64,000 nt of DNA from Isoetes taiwanensis (Eukaryota > Streptophyta > Lycopodiopsida > Isoetales > Isoetaceae), in NCBI GenBank assembly GCA_021234155.1, contig JAJEKV010000036.1:10369426-10433425 (forward strand). Direction: 5' to 3'. The translations under genes and the position numbers were made by a program. Under the pieces are notes generated by a model that was given only the letters and a program-made list of their open reading frames with translations, was not told the DNA's origin and searched no databases. This document shows positions 9,657 to 20,560 of this stretch, in pieces. Numbering within the stretch: the first letter of the stretch is position 1; each line of letters starts with the position of its first letter.

Positions 9657-9743
9657 TGGCCCTTTGAAGCATGGCCCTTATTTTAAATATATATTTTATG
9701 GCCCTTTGAAGCATGGCCCTTATTTTAAATATATATTTTAAGT
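9657..9743. repeat. Two-copy ~42-bp tandem repeat
   Basis: GGCCCTTTGAAGCATGGCCC followed by TTATTTTAAATATATATTTTA occurs twice head to tail. It lies just beyond the 3' end of the acylphosphatase gene. Confidence 0.85.
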
Positions 9744-9896
9744 AAAATTCATTATTTACAAAGGGATCATAATTATTACATAAGTCAGCACAATGAGAAA
9801 AAATCCTTAAACATGCACTTGACATGCATATAAACAAGTATATTTGAGAAGCAATCCTCTTACATGTATAAGCTCTGTTGAAGAATGAAGCCTAAA

Positions 9897-10163
9897 TTAT
9901 TCTGTGCGCACTCTCTCAAATTTTTCTCCTATAGGACCATCCCAGGAAGAAGTATCCACACTGTTAACACTGGCTCCTGGAGGACCTTGGAAACATTTTT
10001 GAATCATTTTATCCACATGTTCAGATTGACCACAAAATACAGCTTCTACAGAACCATCTCTGCGGTTCCTGACCCACCCTTTGAGGCCAAGATCTGTAGC
10101 AGTTTCCACGGTCCAGTTTCTGTAGAAAACCCCTTGCACTCTGCCCTTAATTCGGGCTTGCAC
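9897..10163 (-). CDS. Acylphosphatase, exon 2 (catalytic domain)
   Basis: The encoded 88 residues form a complete acylphosphatase domain. The enzyme hydrolyses the carboxyl-phosphate bond of acyl phosphates such as acetyl phosphate and 1,3-bisphosphoglycerate, and is a small, usually cytosolic or organellar protein. The exon starts VQARIKGRVQGVFYRNWT, and the arginine of VFYR is the phosphate-binding catalytic arginine. It continues LGLKGWVRNRRDGSVEAVF, where the asparagine of RNR is the catalytic asparagine. QGPPGASV follows near the C-terminus. No key residue is missing. The first codon is a GTG directly after a TTCAG splice acceptor (10165-10164), so it encodes an internal valine and is not a start. 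The stop is at 9897-9899. This is the only apparently intact conserved gene in the window. Confidence 0.93.
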   Translation of the reverse strand: MQARIKGRVQGVFYRNWTVETATDLGLKGWVRNRRDGSVEAVFCGQSEHVDKMIQKCFQGPPGASVNSVDTSSWDGPIGEKFERVRTE

Positions 10164-10313
10164 CTGAACAATTTTAATTTCATGGCATTCAGGACATCTA
10201 GAAGGGCATCGAAGATGGACAGTTTTTAAAGGAAATGCATATGAAAGAAGCTATTAGGGTTTTCTGCACACATTAATAGCAGTTGTGAGAGAATGAAGAA
10301 AAGATTAACATAC
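10164..10313 (-). other. Acylphosphatase intron (150 bp, GT-AG)
   Basis: Donor CG|GTATGTTA at 10313 and acceptor TTGTTCAG ending at 10164 are both canonical. Both flanking exons are in phase 0, so the joined frame stays open. The intron is T-rich on the coding strand, as usual in plants. Confidence 0.85.
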
Positions 10314-10490
10314 CGATTTGTGACCTTCCGGCAAGGACGAAACTGGAACGGAAGAGGCGGTGGTCATGCCTGCCGCTAGACGAGGCGCCACGACGGAGAC
10401 CAAATTCATAACACCATGTTTTTTTGAGCTGCTCGTTTGTTCTGTTATGGTATCTGCTTCCGTATCTCTCCCAATGCTATCCTGCCACAT
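10314..10490 (-). CDS. Acylphosphatase, exon 1 (N-terminal extension)
   Basis: Reading from the ATG at 10490, this exon gives 59 residues and splices in phase 0 to exon 2, for a predicted 147-residue protein. The extension is Ser/Thr/Ala-rich and ends VSSLPEGHKS. Plant acylphosphatases often carry such an extension ahead of a domain of about 90 residues, and it may act as a targeting peptide. The start is uncertain. The sequence just upstream of the ATG is a long T-run, and GGCAG|GATAGC right after it looks like a splice acceptor, so the true first exon may lie further upstream. In-frame ATGs at codons 28 and 42 are then the likely starts. Confidence 0.65.
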
Positions 10491-10496
10491 GGCCAA

Positions 10497-12004
10497 AAAA
10501 AAAAACCATTTACAAGAAATTTATCCACGCCAACATTTCTCCCCTTTTAAGAAAGTGTGTGATCCCAAAGCTTGCGCTTTTAGCAGTTTTTAAGATCTCA
10601 AAATTCTTTCTTTTCAGAATCCAGTATATTAAGTCATGCTAAGTTGTGAGAGCATTAATCCAAGATGTGTGTCTAGTTTAAACACCATTGTTAGAATCTG
10701 TAACTGATGTACCATCACTATCAATGCTTTCGAAAAACTTAAGAAACTAGTCATGCCCTCTGTCTTGTAGTAAATTTCAATAGAGATGGTACCCTTAGCT
10801 TTCCACTTTATTTATCACTAGTTTTCTTTTCCTCCAATGGCATCTGAGTGGTCTATTGTGTCATCAGTGTTTTTCTTCATTCCATTTTTAGAGCAGTTGC
10901 CAATGCAACATCAGCCCATTGAATAACTTTTCATGTCTTTTCATTCAAGACTTCAAATGTTCTTCAAAAACATTGGCATCCTTACACTCATCAGTACCAT
11001 GAATAATAGAAATAGTTCGGCAGGCATCTTGCATAAGGTCAATCAAGAACTTAGAAAAAACTAGGCAGGCCTCAAACTATAACATCAAGATGTCAAATTG
11101 ATGCAAAATGCTTTTCTCTCTATCCATATGATCTCTTGTTAAACTGCATAGAACAAAACTGTTAAGCAGATCTAAAACGTGCAGCTATCCCCAAGGTTTT
11201 TGCGGTTCAAAACTGCAGCGCAATTGAGATTGCCTCTTTTAAAGTAGTCTAGCTGCCCCCTCATTCTTCCATTTTCTTCCAAGTGATTCCGGGTCCGATC
11301 TGGTTTGGTGCATTTCACCCCTAACCATAACTCATCCGTTGAAAACATCAGTCGGTTCGGACCATTCGCATTCCGTCGTCTGGTCTGAATGACTTCTTCC
11401 CACCAGAAGCTAATTCTTGAACAGGAAGCCCCCGAGTAACAAAACCCAAATCATGTGCAGGTGCTTGACTGGAGAGTTATGACAGATTAGCTGCAAGTCG
11501 AGAATGATTGATGTCATTGGCAGGGAGAGCAAGAGTTCAATTGTATATAATGTGCATGGAGATGTCTGTTTTTCAAAAACATTTTCTTTAATTTTTCAGG
11601 AACAATGTTAGTGTAAGAATATAGGTCTTGTGTAATAAAGAGTTAGAACATAAAACTCTGTATGCTGATATGACGTGTATAGCTGGTATATGCCCATCTA
11701 TTTTTACCATATATTTTCTAATGGGACAGTTTGTCCAACTTTCATTCTCCCCTTTAGCCTTCTCCCATTAATCCTAAATTCAAACAAATTTAAAACTGTA
11801 TTAAATGCTTAGCAGTATGTCTTCTAAAACAAATAGCAAGAAGGCAACTCCCTGCTTAAACTTGTCTTGGACTTTGTGCCCATCTTCCTTTCAGGTGCCC
11901 GATAATCCAATGGCATAACTCATCATGCCCATGAAATGTATTCAATGCCGGATGATATTCAAATAAACATCAATCGGGTGGAATATGGCAAAATCGACCT
12001 CATT

Positions 12005-12005
<1 letters not shown>
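10497..12005. other. Probable 5' flank of acylphosphatase; no other gene
   Basis: About 1.5 kb has no convincing frame. For the minus-strand gene this is the upstream side and may contain a 5' UTR exon and promoter. A more GC-rich block near 11240-11460 would be the natural place to look, but I cannot point to a specific TATA box. Confidence 0.35.
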
Positions 12006-12040
<35 letters not shown>

Positions 12041-12148
12041 AAGGACGACAAGCTTTATTCACCAACTAAAAACCAGAGCAACATAAAATGCAAAGACAGG
12101 ATTATAACCCCAGTGGACAAACCGATCCAACTGAGCACAACCACCTGC

Positions 12149-12700
12149 CTATGCAAAAGAATGAATCTGAAGGTAAGTATGCCAGATCAGTACTTTCTTC
12201 TCTTGATCAAGAGAGGAACAATTGTAAGCCATAACAATTTTATTTTGCGCCCACTGAAGAACAATCTCATCTGCAGTATCTACGCCCTTAAAGATAAACA
12301 ACCTCCTTCTCTTCCAGATTGACCATAAAAGCCAGCCACATGCGAGATGAAAAACTCGTTTCCGTTGTTTGGGCCAAGCATCAGGATAGATAGCAAGCAA
12401 AATTTGCTGGCTAGATCGAGACGTGCCAAATAGGGTCAACAACCAAGACCATGCCTCAGCCGCCGCCACACAAGAAAAACAATGCTCAATACTCTCAACC
12501 CTTTGCCGGCGGCATAAAGGACGAGCTCAAATCCGATTATCCATTTTATGGACTAACCTGTTGACTCTGAGGCATCTATGGATCACTTGCCACCACAAAA
12601 CTACTACTTTGGGATGAAGCAGCTTATCCCATACCCATATCCAAACACTTTTCCATTGTGGCTGAGGGACCTAAAGATGCCACCTATTAGATGGAGGCAT
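12149..12700 (-). pseudogene. LINE zinc-binding RVT (zf-RVT) domain remnant
   Basis: Continuing the element, the minus strand reads WKSVWIWVWDKLLHPKVV, WWQVIHRCLRVNRLVHK and, past an in-frame stop near 12537, PLCRR...ESIEHCFSCV. The open frame 12469-12149 carries the last part: HLACGWLLWSIWKRRR. This order matches the zinc-binding domain that follows RT in plant non-LTR elements. The C-x2-C...H-x3-C ligands are only partly preserved. Confidence 0.8.
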
Positions 12701-12838
12701 GATTTCAGAATGCAAGAGCAATTTATACACAGAAGACACAAACCGCCCTTGGCTGGATATCCTGATGGCAACCCCATACGACTACCTCAATCTGTGGACC
12801 AGAATCCTGTGGCAACAATGCAGCAATATGGTTCCAGA

Positions 12839-13861
12839 TTACTCTGTCCCATCTGTACAACAAGAACTTTGTTCTAAATGCTTCCCATGACATGAGATGA
12901 CCAGACTCATACCAAGTCGCAATAGTGTCGATACCAAACCTACCCATCGTTGTTGTGTCTTTGGATGAACAACCACACTAAGAGGCACATTCTCTGGAGT
13001 GTCCTGTAAAGGAATCCACCAGCATGGAGTGGACAACTGAAGACATGCCTCAGGATTAATATGGAAAAGAGACCTGACAGTGTCCCACGCAGCAAGCAAC
13101 CCCTTTAGAAAGGGAGAAGCATTAGGATACGGATGTATCTGATAAAGCAAAGCCCAAGGAAGGAGGGGCTTAATGGTGGCCTTATGAAATGGGAGACAAT
13201 GCTGAATCGACTGCATCAACAACCTCAGGCCAAGAGAATCATCCTTACCAATGAAAATCCTCCAAATGAACTTTGATATCATCACCTTGCTTTGGAGGTG
13301 AAGATCCAGCATACCAAGACCACCAGCTGCCTTAGGTCTAATGCATTTCGCCCAAGCTACTTTGACCACCGCTCCTAACTCATTTCCACCCCAAATAAAA
13401 TTTCTGACGATACGTACAATCTCCTCCATCTTACACCGCGGAGCTAATAGAGCAGACGCCATGTAGACATGAGAATTACTAAGAACACATTTAGCCACAG
13501 TGATTCTACCGGGCATGGACAGTTTAGCTGTATTCCACCAAAACAAGTGCTTTTGCAACCCACTAATGATTTCATCCCAAGCATCTGAAGCAAAGACGTG
13601 AATTCCAACTGGGATACCAAGCAACTTTGTGGTATTGCCATGCAGAAGAATCTTCCATGGATAGTCCAAAATACAGGGTGGGATGGGACTGTCCAACGTC
13701 CACAAAGCTGTACATTTTTGCCACCCTACAAGAACTCCTGATGCTAAGGAGAATGTGTCTAATAATAGCTTAGCATTATGAAGATTCTCAGCCTCGGCAA
13801 TTAGGAACAAAAAAGTGTCATCGGCATATTGGTTACATACCTCTTGAGAACCATCGTCCAT
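12839..13861 (-). pseudogene. LINE reverse transcriptase, YADD motif to thumb
   Basis: An open frame of 340 codons starts within the RT domain. The catalytic NQYADDTFLFLIAEAE lies at residues 11-26, followed by SGVLVGWQKC and the later block IVRNFIWGGNE, typical of plant L1-clade RT. The frame leaves the family sequence after HPKTQQRWVG, where a frameshift at about 12947 moves the true sequence into another frame (12947-12723, GRFGIDTIATWYESGHL). It codes only the C-terminal part of an ORF2, and the upstream palm and fingers motifs are missing. Non-functional as it stands. Confidence 0.88.
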
Positions 13862-13885
13862 TGGGAGGCCTTGAATAACGCCATC

Positions 13886-14516
13886 TTAATGTGTTGTTTT
13901 TGGCAGAATTTGGAATATATTCATAATCCAAGACTTCCACAATTGAATTTGAGGCAACTTACATAGATTTTTCAAAGAAAACAAATACAGATAACAATGT
14001 TCCTCTTTTAAATGGATAATGTGCTTCAGCAAGCATGTAAGATTACAAAGGTAACCACTTCATCCTTCACATTTTGTCATTTGTCCTGAAAACAATTGAC
14101 GAAACAACCATCAGTAACCATGTAGTGTCAGAACATGAACTAACGAAAGACAGTTAAGTTACCAAACTCCACAAGGCAAATTATTATCTGCTTCTGAAAT
14201 AGTCTTTGCATTTATGCACTGTCTATAGGTCTTCAATAGGAATAGTCTTCAAGAGGAATACACCTCAAATGGATGACATGATGCATTCTTTGCACTAAGA
14301 GCAACTATGATTTGACCTGAGAAATGTACTTCCTTACCCTTAATCCATAACAAGAAGCAAACTGGGCAATCTATAGCAGAAGGATTGCAAAAGTATAGAT
14401 AGTTCACACATAGTCAAAAATGTTTTTGTTTTTCAGAATATCTTCCAACAAGTTCTCATCATATCATAGAAATACTTAGGTCCCACTTCAACTTATCTGG
14501 TCCCTATCATGTTCAA
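13886..14516. other. AT-rich intergenic DNA
   Basis: Nothing recognised between the LINE and the trihelix remnant. Confidence 0.4.
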
Positions 14517-15228
14517 TTATGCATGGCAGTGAGAATCTGTTTTACACTGGCATGATCCGATCCATACTATATAGTCATATGTTGCCTTTGGATTCATCTC
14601 AAAATATGGCCAGCTTTTGCACGAGATATTTTCATCTTCTTTGCTTTCTATCAAATCCTGAAGCAAGAAACACATGAAATAAATACCTAAAATCTGACGG
14701 AATTCTATAGCAACTCTGTAAGTTACCTCATATTTTCTTTTTAAGCTTCCTCGCATTACACTGATTATGGCTATGTTCAAAGCCATGTTCCACTAGGATA
14801 GATGCAACCTTCTTCCACAGCAGAGTCGAGCTTCGCTTCTTCAAACTGCCCCTTTAGAGAAGTCTGCACTTCAATCAACTTAAGTGGCTCCTTATGACGC
14901 TTTACAACAACACCACCTCCCTTTAAAGGCTCATCTGCTTCCAAATCATCTATGTCAGAAACCTCCTTAAAAGAAACTGATAAATAGTTTTCAGTATCCA
15001 CTTTTCGGTGCTCAATTTTGTCCATCTTTGCTATTTAACTAGGGGTTTTTATGGTTACCATCACAATTTTCTCTTCAACTTCTACAAAAGGCATTCAATG
15101 TAAATGACATATTAGTTACACTCCTGATTATATCATGCTTTCATTAGGAATTCCTGCACAAGTTCTCGCTTACCATCTGTCGATGGAATCGACTTCGCCT
15201 TGACGACAATGCCATGGTTCTCTTCTTA
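14517..15228 (-). pseudogene. Trihelix (Myb/SANT-like) DNA-binding factor remnant
   Basis: Assembled on the minus strand across frames, the pieces give the trihelix signature. First comes LKLIEVQTSLKGQFEEAK (frame of 15025-14777), matching helix 1. After a frame change near 14828 comes LLWKKVASILVEHGF and HSHNQCNARKLKKK, matching helices 2-3 with the conserved W and QC. An extra A in the run at the exon end shifts the frame again. A canonical donor (GAG|GTAACT) and acceptor (TTGCTTCAG|GATTTG) then lead to DLIESKEDE and KSWPYFE, the fourth helix. Upstream, a TAA interrupts a frame that otherwise runs EVEEKIVMVTIKTPS, and further splice-like sites lie at about 15070 and 15170. The family is a set of plant light- and stress-response transcription factors. 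Two frameshifts and one stop make it a pseudogene. Confidence 0.7.
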
Positions 15229-15249
15229 TATAGAAGAGAACCATCATTC

Positions 15250-15800
15250 TGGGGAAAGGGACATCTGTTTTGGCGTCATGCCATTTTGGGCGTCAGATCT
15301 ATCTATGGCCTGAGCCTTCTATGGTGCAGGCTTTCTTGGCTCTATCTACTATATATCCATGTTTCCTGCTAGCATTCCTCACCGGCGTTTCCTCTGAGCT
15401 GAATTCTGTTGGTTCTAGAGTTCCCCTCCTGCTTATTCTCCCATTCTGGTGCTTTATTCTCTAGTTTCATCTGATGGATTGGGCTCAGGGATACCACTCC
15501 TTATGGATTGTGGTGTTCTTGAAGACCTGATCCCAAGAACAAATAGATCTTGCTTTTTTCGTCCTATGCTCCTGTTCTTTGCCTTCTCATGCTTGTTTTG
15601 ATTGTTCTATCCTTCATATCTGCTAGACTGCCTTCTTTAGTCTGGTTTTCTGCTTTTTTCATCCTGGCATTGGCGCGTTGCTCTCATATTGCTGCTGCCA
15701 CATTAGCAATTCCGCAGCCAGTTCCTCAATCTCCTTCCTCTCCCTGATTTCACCGGGCAACCATACCCAGGTGCCCATTTCTGTGCCCGTTTTGTCTCAC
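15250..15800. other. T-rich DNA, no gene
   Basis: Open frames here encode hydrophobic Leu/Phe/Ser-rich peptides that reflect pyrimidine richness, not genes. This is the left edge of a 7-kb T-rich block. Confidence 0.5.
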
Positions 15801-15804
15801 CTTT

Positions 15805-16228
15805 TCCTTGTTGTTTGACGTCATGCGTAGGTCAATTGTGCCCTTTTTTTGTTATACATTAAACCTTTTATTATAAACATTTGTGCATACTATTGTTAAA
15901 CATTAATGACAAAAGATCCTCGTGCATATTATTAGACATTAGTAACAAAAGCTCCTTGTGCGTAGGTTGCTTGTGCCTGGGTTGGGATTGGTCCGTCTAG
16001 TCCTAGCCTCATCTATCCCTTGTTGTTTGATGCTATGCGTAGGTCCACTGTGCTTGTTTTTTGTTATAAACGTTAAACTTTTTTTTGTTAGAAACGTTAT
16101 AATAAGGGATCCTTGTGCATAATATTATTAAACATTAATAACAAGAGGTCCTAGTGCATATTATTAGACATTAATAACAAAAGGTCCTAGTGCGTAGATT
16201 GGTTGTTCCTGGGTCTATTGTGCCCCCT
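15805..16228. repeat. Dispersed ~200-bp repeat, units 1 and 2
   Basis: Two units in tandem share TTGTTGTTTGA, ATGCGTAGGTC, GTTATA(C/A)A(T/C)(A/G)TTAAAC, AACATTAATAACAA and GTCCTAGTGC. The units start near 15808 and 16015. Within each unit the sub-word ATTATTAGACATTA(G/A)TAACAAAAG recurs. Units 3 and 4 of the same family lie 1 kb downstream. Confidence 0.8.
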
Positions 16229-16970
16229 CCTCTCCCTCCCTCCCCTCCCCCCCTTCTGTTGGTTGCCTTGGATGTGCTTGAGCTTAGAGTCTAGAGTCAG
16301 TCCTTGTTTTGCTCCTTGGTTGTTTGGTTCCTGCACGGGTCGTGTTAGCTTCGGTGCATAGTCTTTTTTGGTTGGTTTCTGCTTTTGCTTGTTTGGTCGG
16401 TGTGTGGCGTGGATGTATGATGTGTTGTCGTCTAGGAGTTTTTTTTTCGTGGTTGGTGGGTTGGTGCCTGTTTTGGTTCTGGTCGTCCCTTTATGTATGT
16501 TATGCCATCCACCATTTTTGCCAGTTTATATTGCCATCTTGCTTAGTCTCGTTTTCATTTGTCGGTCGGTTTGGGGGGTTTGTTGTGGGTCTGTGGTGTT
16601 CTTGGCTTAGATAAGGTCATTATTTTTTAGGGGTTTTCCGGATAGGTTTTCCGGGTTTAGGGGTTTTCCAGCTAGGTTCTGTTTTTTGGGTGGATAGGAT
16701 CTGTCTGGATTGGTATAGGAGTCTTGTTTGGTCTGTAGGGATCTTGTCGACCTCTTTTGTCTAATTTGTTGTTGCCATCTTGCTCGGTTTCGCTTTTGTT
16801 TATAGTTTGGTTTCTGTTTCATGTGCTGGTCGGTTTGCTTGTAGTGGGTTTTGTGGTGTGCTTTATGTTTGTGTTGTTCTAGGTCGTATTATGGTGGTCC
16901 TTATAGGTTGTGCTTTTGGTTTGGTTCTACCTGGGGTCTTATTTGTATAGTTAGAATACTTTATGCGTTG
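16229..16970. other. T/G-rich DNA between repeat clusters
   Basis: No gene. A short purine/T motif is repeated at 16628-16672 (GGGGTTTTCCGG, GGTTTTCCGGG, GGGGTTTTCC). Confidence 0.45.
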
Positions 16971-16971
16971 A

Positions 16972-17325
16972 GTTTGGTCACTCTAGTTCTTGCCTCATCT
17001 TTCCCTTTGTTATTTGACGCATGCATAGGTCGTTTGTGCAACCCTAATGTTACAGACATTAAACCTCGTGTTCTAAACATTATAACAAAGGATCCTTGGG
17101 CATAATTTATTAAACATTAATCACAAAAGGTCCTTATGCATAGATCGGTCCTTGTGCATGATTATATTTTTGTTGAGTTTGGTCAGTCTAGTCCTTGCCT
17201 CATCTTTCCCTTGTTGTTTGACGTTATGCATAGGTCGTTTGTGCCCCCCTTATGTTATGAACATTAAACCTCATGTTATAAACATTATAACAAAGGGTCC
17301 TTAGTGCATAATTTATTAAACAAGA
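16972..17325. repeat. Dispersed ~200-bp repeat, units 3 and 4
   Basis: These units begin GAGTTTGGTCA(C/G)TCTAGT and share CTTGCCTCATCTTTCCC, ATGCATAGGTCGTTTGTGC, ACATTAAACCTC and ATTATAACAAAGG with each other, and share the central words with units 1 and 2. Unit 4 is broken off near 17320 after AATTTATTAAACA. Confidence 0.8.
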
Positions 17326-17945
17326 TTCCTTTTTTCTTGGTTCTTCACATTCTTGTATGTTGGTATTCCTTGTGGTAGTCCTTATGCTTGCACTATCCCC
17401 AGTTACAACATGGCTCATTGTGTTGGTTACCTCATTATTGCATTGTTTCCTATTTCTTTTTTCTTTTTATGGTGGCGCCTTGATCCTGTTACTCTAGAAA
17501 CCCATTGAAATTTGCAGGCTTATTTTCCAGGGATTAGTCAAGTCGATAAGGATTGGAATCAGTTCCAACTTGGCAACTACACAGTTCAAACGATGGACTG
17601 ACTTATTTTTGTGGTGGTTTCTTAGGGCAGATCATGTGGCTTCATGGTTTCAGACGGCATGTTTTTTTTGGATCCATCACATCACTTTGGTGTTTCTACC
17701 ATGGTTAGTCATGTTTACGAGATCTGATTGCAGTTTCGTGGATGCACCCTTCTTTGTTTGACTATGCTGCACCCTTCATATGTTTGGCATCAATTGTCTT
17801 GGTCTGGTTCTATAGGGTGTATAACTTATTAGGTCGAATTTTTGTCAGTTTCCATGTAGTTTGTGTTCCGCGTCGACCTTTGCATATAAACTTTGTCCAC
17901 CATCCCCATTAAAATATTCTACATTTTCTCTCCTCCTGAACTTTT

Positions 17946-18127
17946 TCTTAATGTCATTTTCCTTCGTTTCACCGAATAGAAGGAAAACAAGGTTCTAGAA
18001 ATACGGAGGTAGTTAGCATTTTAGTTATTTTGTCATTTTCCTCTAGCTCCCTATTTAGTTTCTTTTCCGTCCCTTTTCTTCTTTATCAGCTCTCGTAGCA
18101 TCTCTCTTTCTCCTTCCTGGTGTTGGG
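17946..18127. repeat. Direct repeat, copy 1 (partner at 19.9 kb)
   Basis: About 135 bp from AAATACGGAGGTAGTTAGCA to CTTCCTGGTGTTGGGC recurs almost identically at 19955-20087. The left flank also matches (ATGTC(A/G)TTTTCCTTCG), but copy 1 carries about 33 extra bp there. Confidence 0.85.
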
Positions 18128-19900
18128 CGATCCTGCCGACTCTGTTCTTTTCCTTTCCTGTTTACTTTCTTGTTTATGGATGCGACCTAAGTTTTTTCTC
18201 TTTTTCCTACTACGGCTTTCATGTTCATGATCCTTTCCTACCTTAGTTTTCTCTAGGATCTTGTTGTGCCCTGTTTCTCGATTTGCTGTGTAACAGTTGC
18301 TGGGTAGATGCTCTCTAAAGCTTGAAACCAAATCGAAGTCTTTGCTCTCACAGCCTTGTGCGATAGGCATCAATCCGAAAGAGGAGATTCATGGAAAGAG
18401 CGAAAGGGCAAGAGATCATTCCTTGAAGTATCAAGATTTTCAGAGCCATTTGCACTCCCCGAAATCCATATATCCAGCTAATAGAAAAACATGATAAAGG
18501 TAACTCTTTGATTTGTAATGGAAAGAGCCTAATCTACATTTGAGTCAGGGAAAGGTTGAGAGTGACTGATGATTTTCCGATGATGATAACGGCCCTATCA
18601 GGTTTATCTCCAATGTTTTAGTTCTGTGTCTATTACCAGATTTGATCTCCAATGCTCTGTTCTGAGTCTATTTAATCAGTTAGAAGTTATTTGTGAATGA
18701 TTATTGTCCTAAACCTATCTGCCCCAATTTCTAGCTTATTCAAATAGTAGGTTCACCCATTACCAAATTAACATTTGGACTTATAATTTGAGCTTTAGTT
18801 TTGTCGAATCTGTCTATTCTTAGCCCTTCTTTCTTAATAAGATATCCACCTTCTTTTCTGCGGTTTGATCCCGGACTCCTGTATTTTCATGCGAACTTCT
18901 GTATGAGCATCTTATTGCTTTTATATTAGCTATTTGATCGACAAGGAGCACTGCATAGGAATCGCTGAGCAAATAGAGTCCGTGGGAGATGAGGAAAAAA
19001 TTCGGAGCAATAGTTGTACGTTTCTGTTGCCATTTTTTCCATCTGTGTTTGTTTTCCCTTTTGCCATCTGTGTTCGTTTTCCCTTTGTTAACCTACAACT
19101 GTAATCAAAACACCAATTTCTTCTGAGTAGCCAGTCCTTCTGAGCAGTGGCCATGTGCATAGATTCTTAAGACCAATTGCAAAAATGATAGCCCTACGCA
19201 ACCAAGATTGCGTTTAGTCCAAATGGGGAAGACCTAGTTTCCTTTTTTAAACTTTAACATAAATTGAACTCTTATTTTGGTATCTTAAGTTGATTTTTTA
19301 TGGACCAAGGAACTCTATAAATGTTTGTTAAAGGTCTTGCTACGAGATGGAGGGGTTATATTTGATGCACGTGCCTGTGTATGGTTATGGTTATTATTTG
19401 ACATTTGTCAGAGGTTTTTAAATATCTTAACTATACTGGATATTGGTTAATGGCCTTGTTTCGGGCGCCAATTCTTGAAGTTTTCTTGAAGATTGTTAAG
19501 TTGCTAACATTGGTTTTACAGACTTTTAAGTGATGTTGGTATGTTTGGCATATATCCATTTCTTTCTCAGTCTTGACCTTTCATTTATGCCATTTTTGCT
19601 TAATTTCCACTCAAACTCCATTTGTCTCTATGCCTCCGCATACACAATCTGCTACACACTCTATTGCATGCATGCATCTTTAAAGTGGAGCCTATATTTC
19701 CTTATCAAGGTGGATATTTGGTCGAGTGCCAAGCCTCCTAAAATAAACTTTATTATTATATTGTTCCCCTAATCCTTCTCTTTTATTAACCTTTGCCCAC
19801 TACATATTCATGTTGCGTAGAAGATTTTTCTCTGCACAGATTTTGGAACTGAAAATTGTGCGGCCTTCTAAGATTACATTGCTTTTTCTCTGCCTCTATT
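18128..19900. other. Gene-free DNA between duplicated blocks
   Basis: No gene is recognised. A two-copy ~27-bp repeat (GCCATCTGTGTTTGTTTTCC, then GCCATCTGTGTTCGTTTTCC) lies near 19028-19088. Confidence 0.45.
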
Positions 19901-19904
19901 TCAG

Positions 19905-20088
19905 CATTCTTGTCCATGTCTATCCGTAGTATTTCTAGAAATGTCGTTTTCCTTCGGAAATACGGAGGTAGTTAGCATTTTAGTTATTTTGTCATTTTCC
20001 TCTAGCTCCCTATTTAGTTTCTTTTCCGTCCCTTTTCTTCTTTATCAGCTCTCATAGCATATCTCTTTCTCCTTCCTGGTGTTGGGCC
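19905..20088. repeat. Direct repeat, copy 2, with a third repeat joined at its left
   Basis: The right part duplicates 17946-18127. The left part, AGCATTCTTGTCCATGTCTA to TAGTATTTCTAGAA (19905-19940), recurs at 20627-20663. The block is therefore a mosaic of two repeat families. Confidence 0.85.
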
Positions 20089-20146
20089 CCACCCCCCCTC
20101 CCGTTTCCCAATTGTGAACCTTAATTGTGTAAGCTAATGTTTTGTT

Positions 20147-20246
20147 GGAGGCCTAGTGCCTGGTTGAGGCCCTCGTGCCTGGATGGAGGCCTTCATGCCT
20201 GGTTGAGGCCCTCATGTCTGGATGGAGGTCCTCGTGCCTTGGATAG
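20147..20246. repeat. ~24-bp minisatellite in 48-bp higher-order units
   Basis: GAGGCCCTCGTGCCTGGATG alternates with GAGGCCTTCATGCCTGGTTG, about four units in all. A plus-strand frame through it encodes repeated WLRPSCLDGG, which is probably incidental. Confidence 0.85.
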
Positions 20247-20477
20247 CCTTAGTGGCTTTTGGTCATTTTCTTGTGTATGCAGGGAAGCAGTTGGTAAGCG
20301 CATTTTGGAATTTGAACAAAGGTGTTTGGATTCTAAGCTCAAGACGAATTTCAATAGGGAAGGCAACTCGAACATGAGTTTAATTTCAACTTCTTTGTTG
20401 TAATATATATTTCACCCGACAAGGCTGGTCAGCATGAGGGTACAAATTTTATTACATTTTATGACCCTAGCATAGGT

Positions 20478-20560
20478 TAGTGATCCCATTATTGTCAGGG
20501 TTTTTCCTCGAAAACCCGAAAGGGCGAGGTTTTTTAATCCCGGCCATAATGGTTTCACTA
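20478..20560. repeat. Conserved hairpin core in an outer stem (copy 2, inverted)
   Basis: The minus strand carries the same core as 8.8 kb (CGGGATTAAAAAACC...GCCCTTTCGGG...GAGGAAAAACCCT). The outer stem here is a different sequence, AGTGA..CCATTAT (20480-20492) pairing with ATAATGG..TCACT (20546-20559). The inner hairpin GGGTTTT-TCCTCG-AAAACCC is also kept. Confidence 0.7.

Larger units (their letters stand above)
12007..13885 (-). mobile_element. 5'-truncated L1-like LINE
   Basis: The element runs right to left and ends in a poly-A tail, seen on the plus strand as a T-run at about 12007-12040. From its truncated 5' end near 13885 it reads GVIQGLPMDDGSQEV and then NQYADDTFLFL, the reverse-transcriptase catalytic YADD block. 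RT thumb sequence follows, then a zinc-binding RVT region. The endonuclease, ORF1 and the upstream RT motifs are absent, as expected of incomplete target-primed reverse transcription. I could not find a matching target-site duplication by eye. Confidence 0.9.

Noticed and set aside
12007-12130. Plus-strand frame starting at 11936 with a long Phe run
   Set aside because: The Phe run is translation of the LINE poly-A tail in reverse; not a gene.
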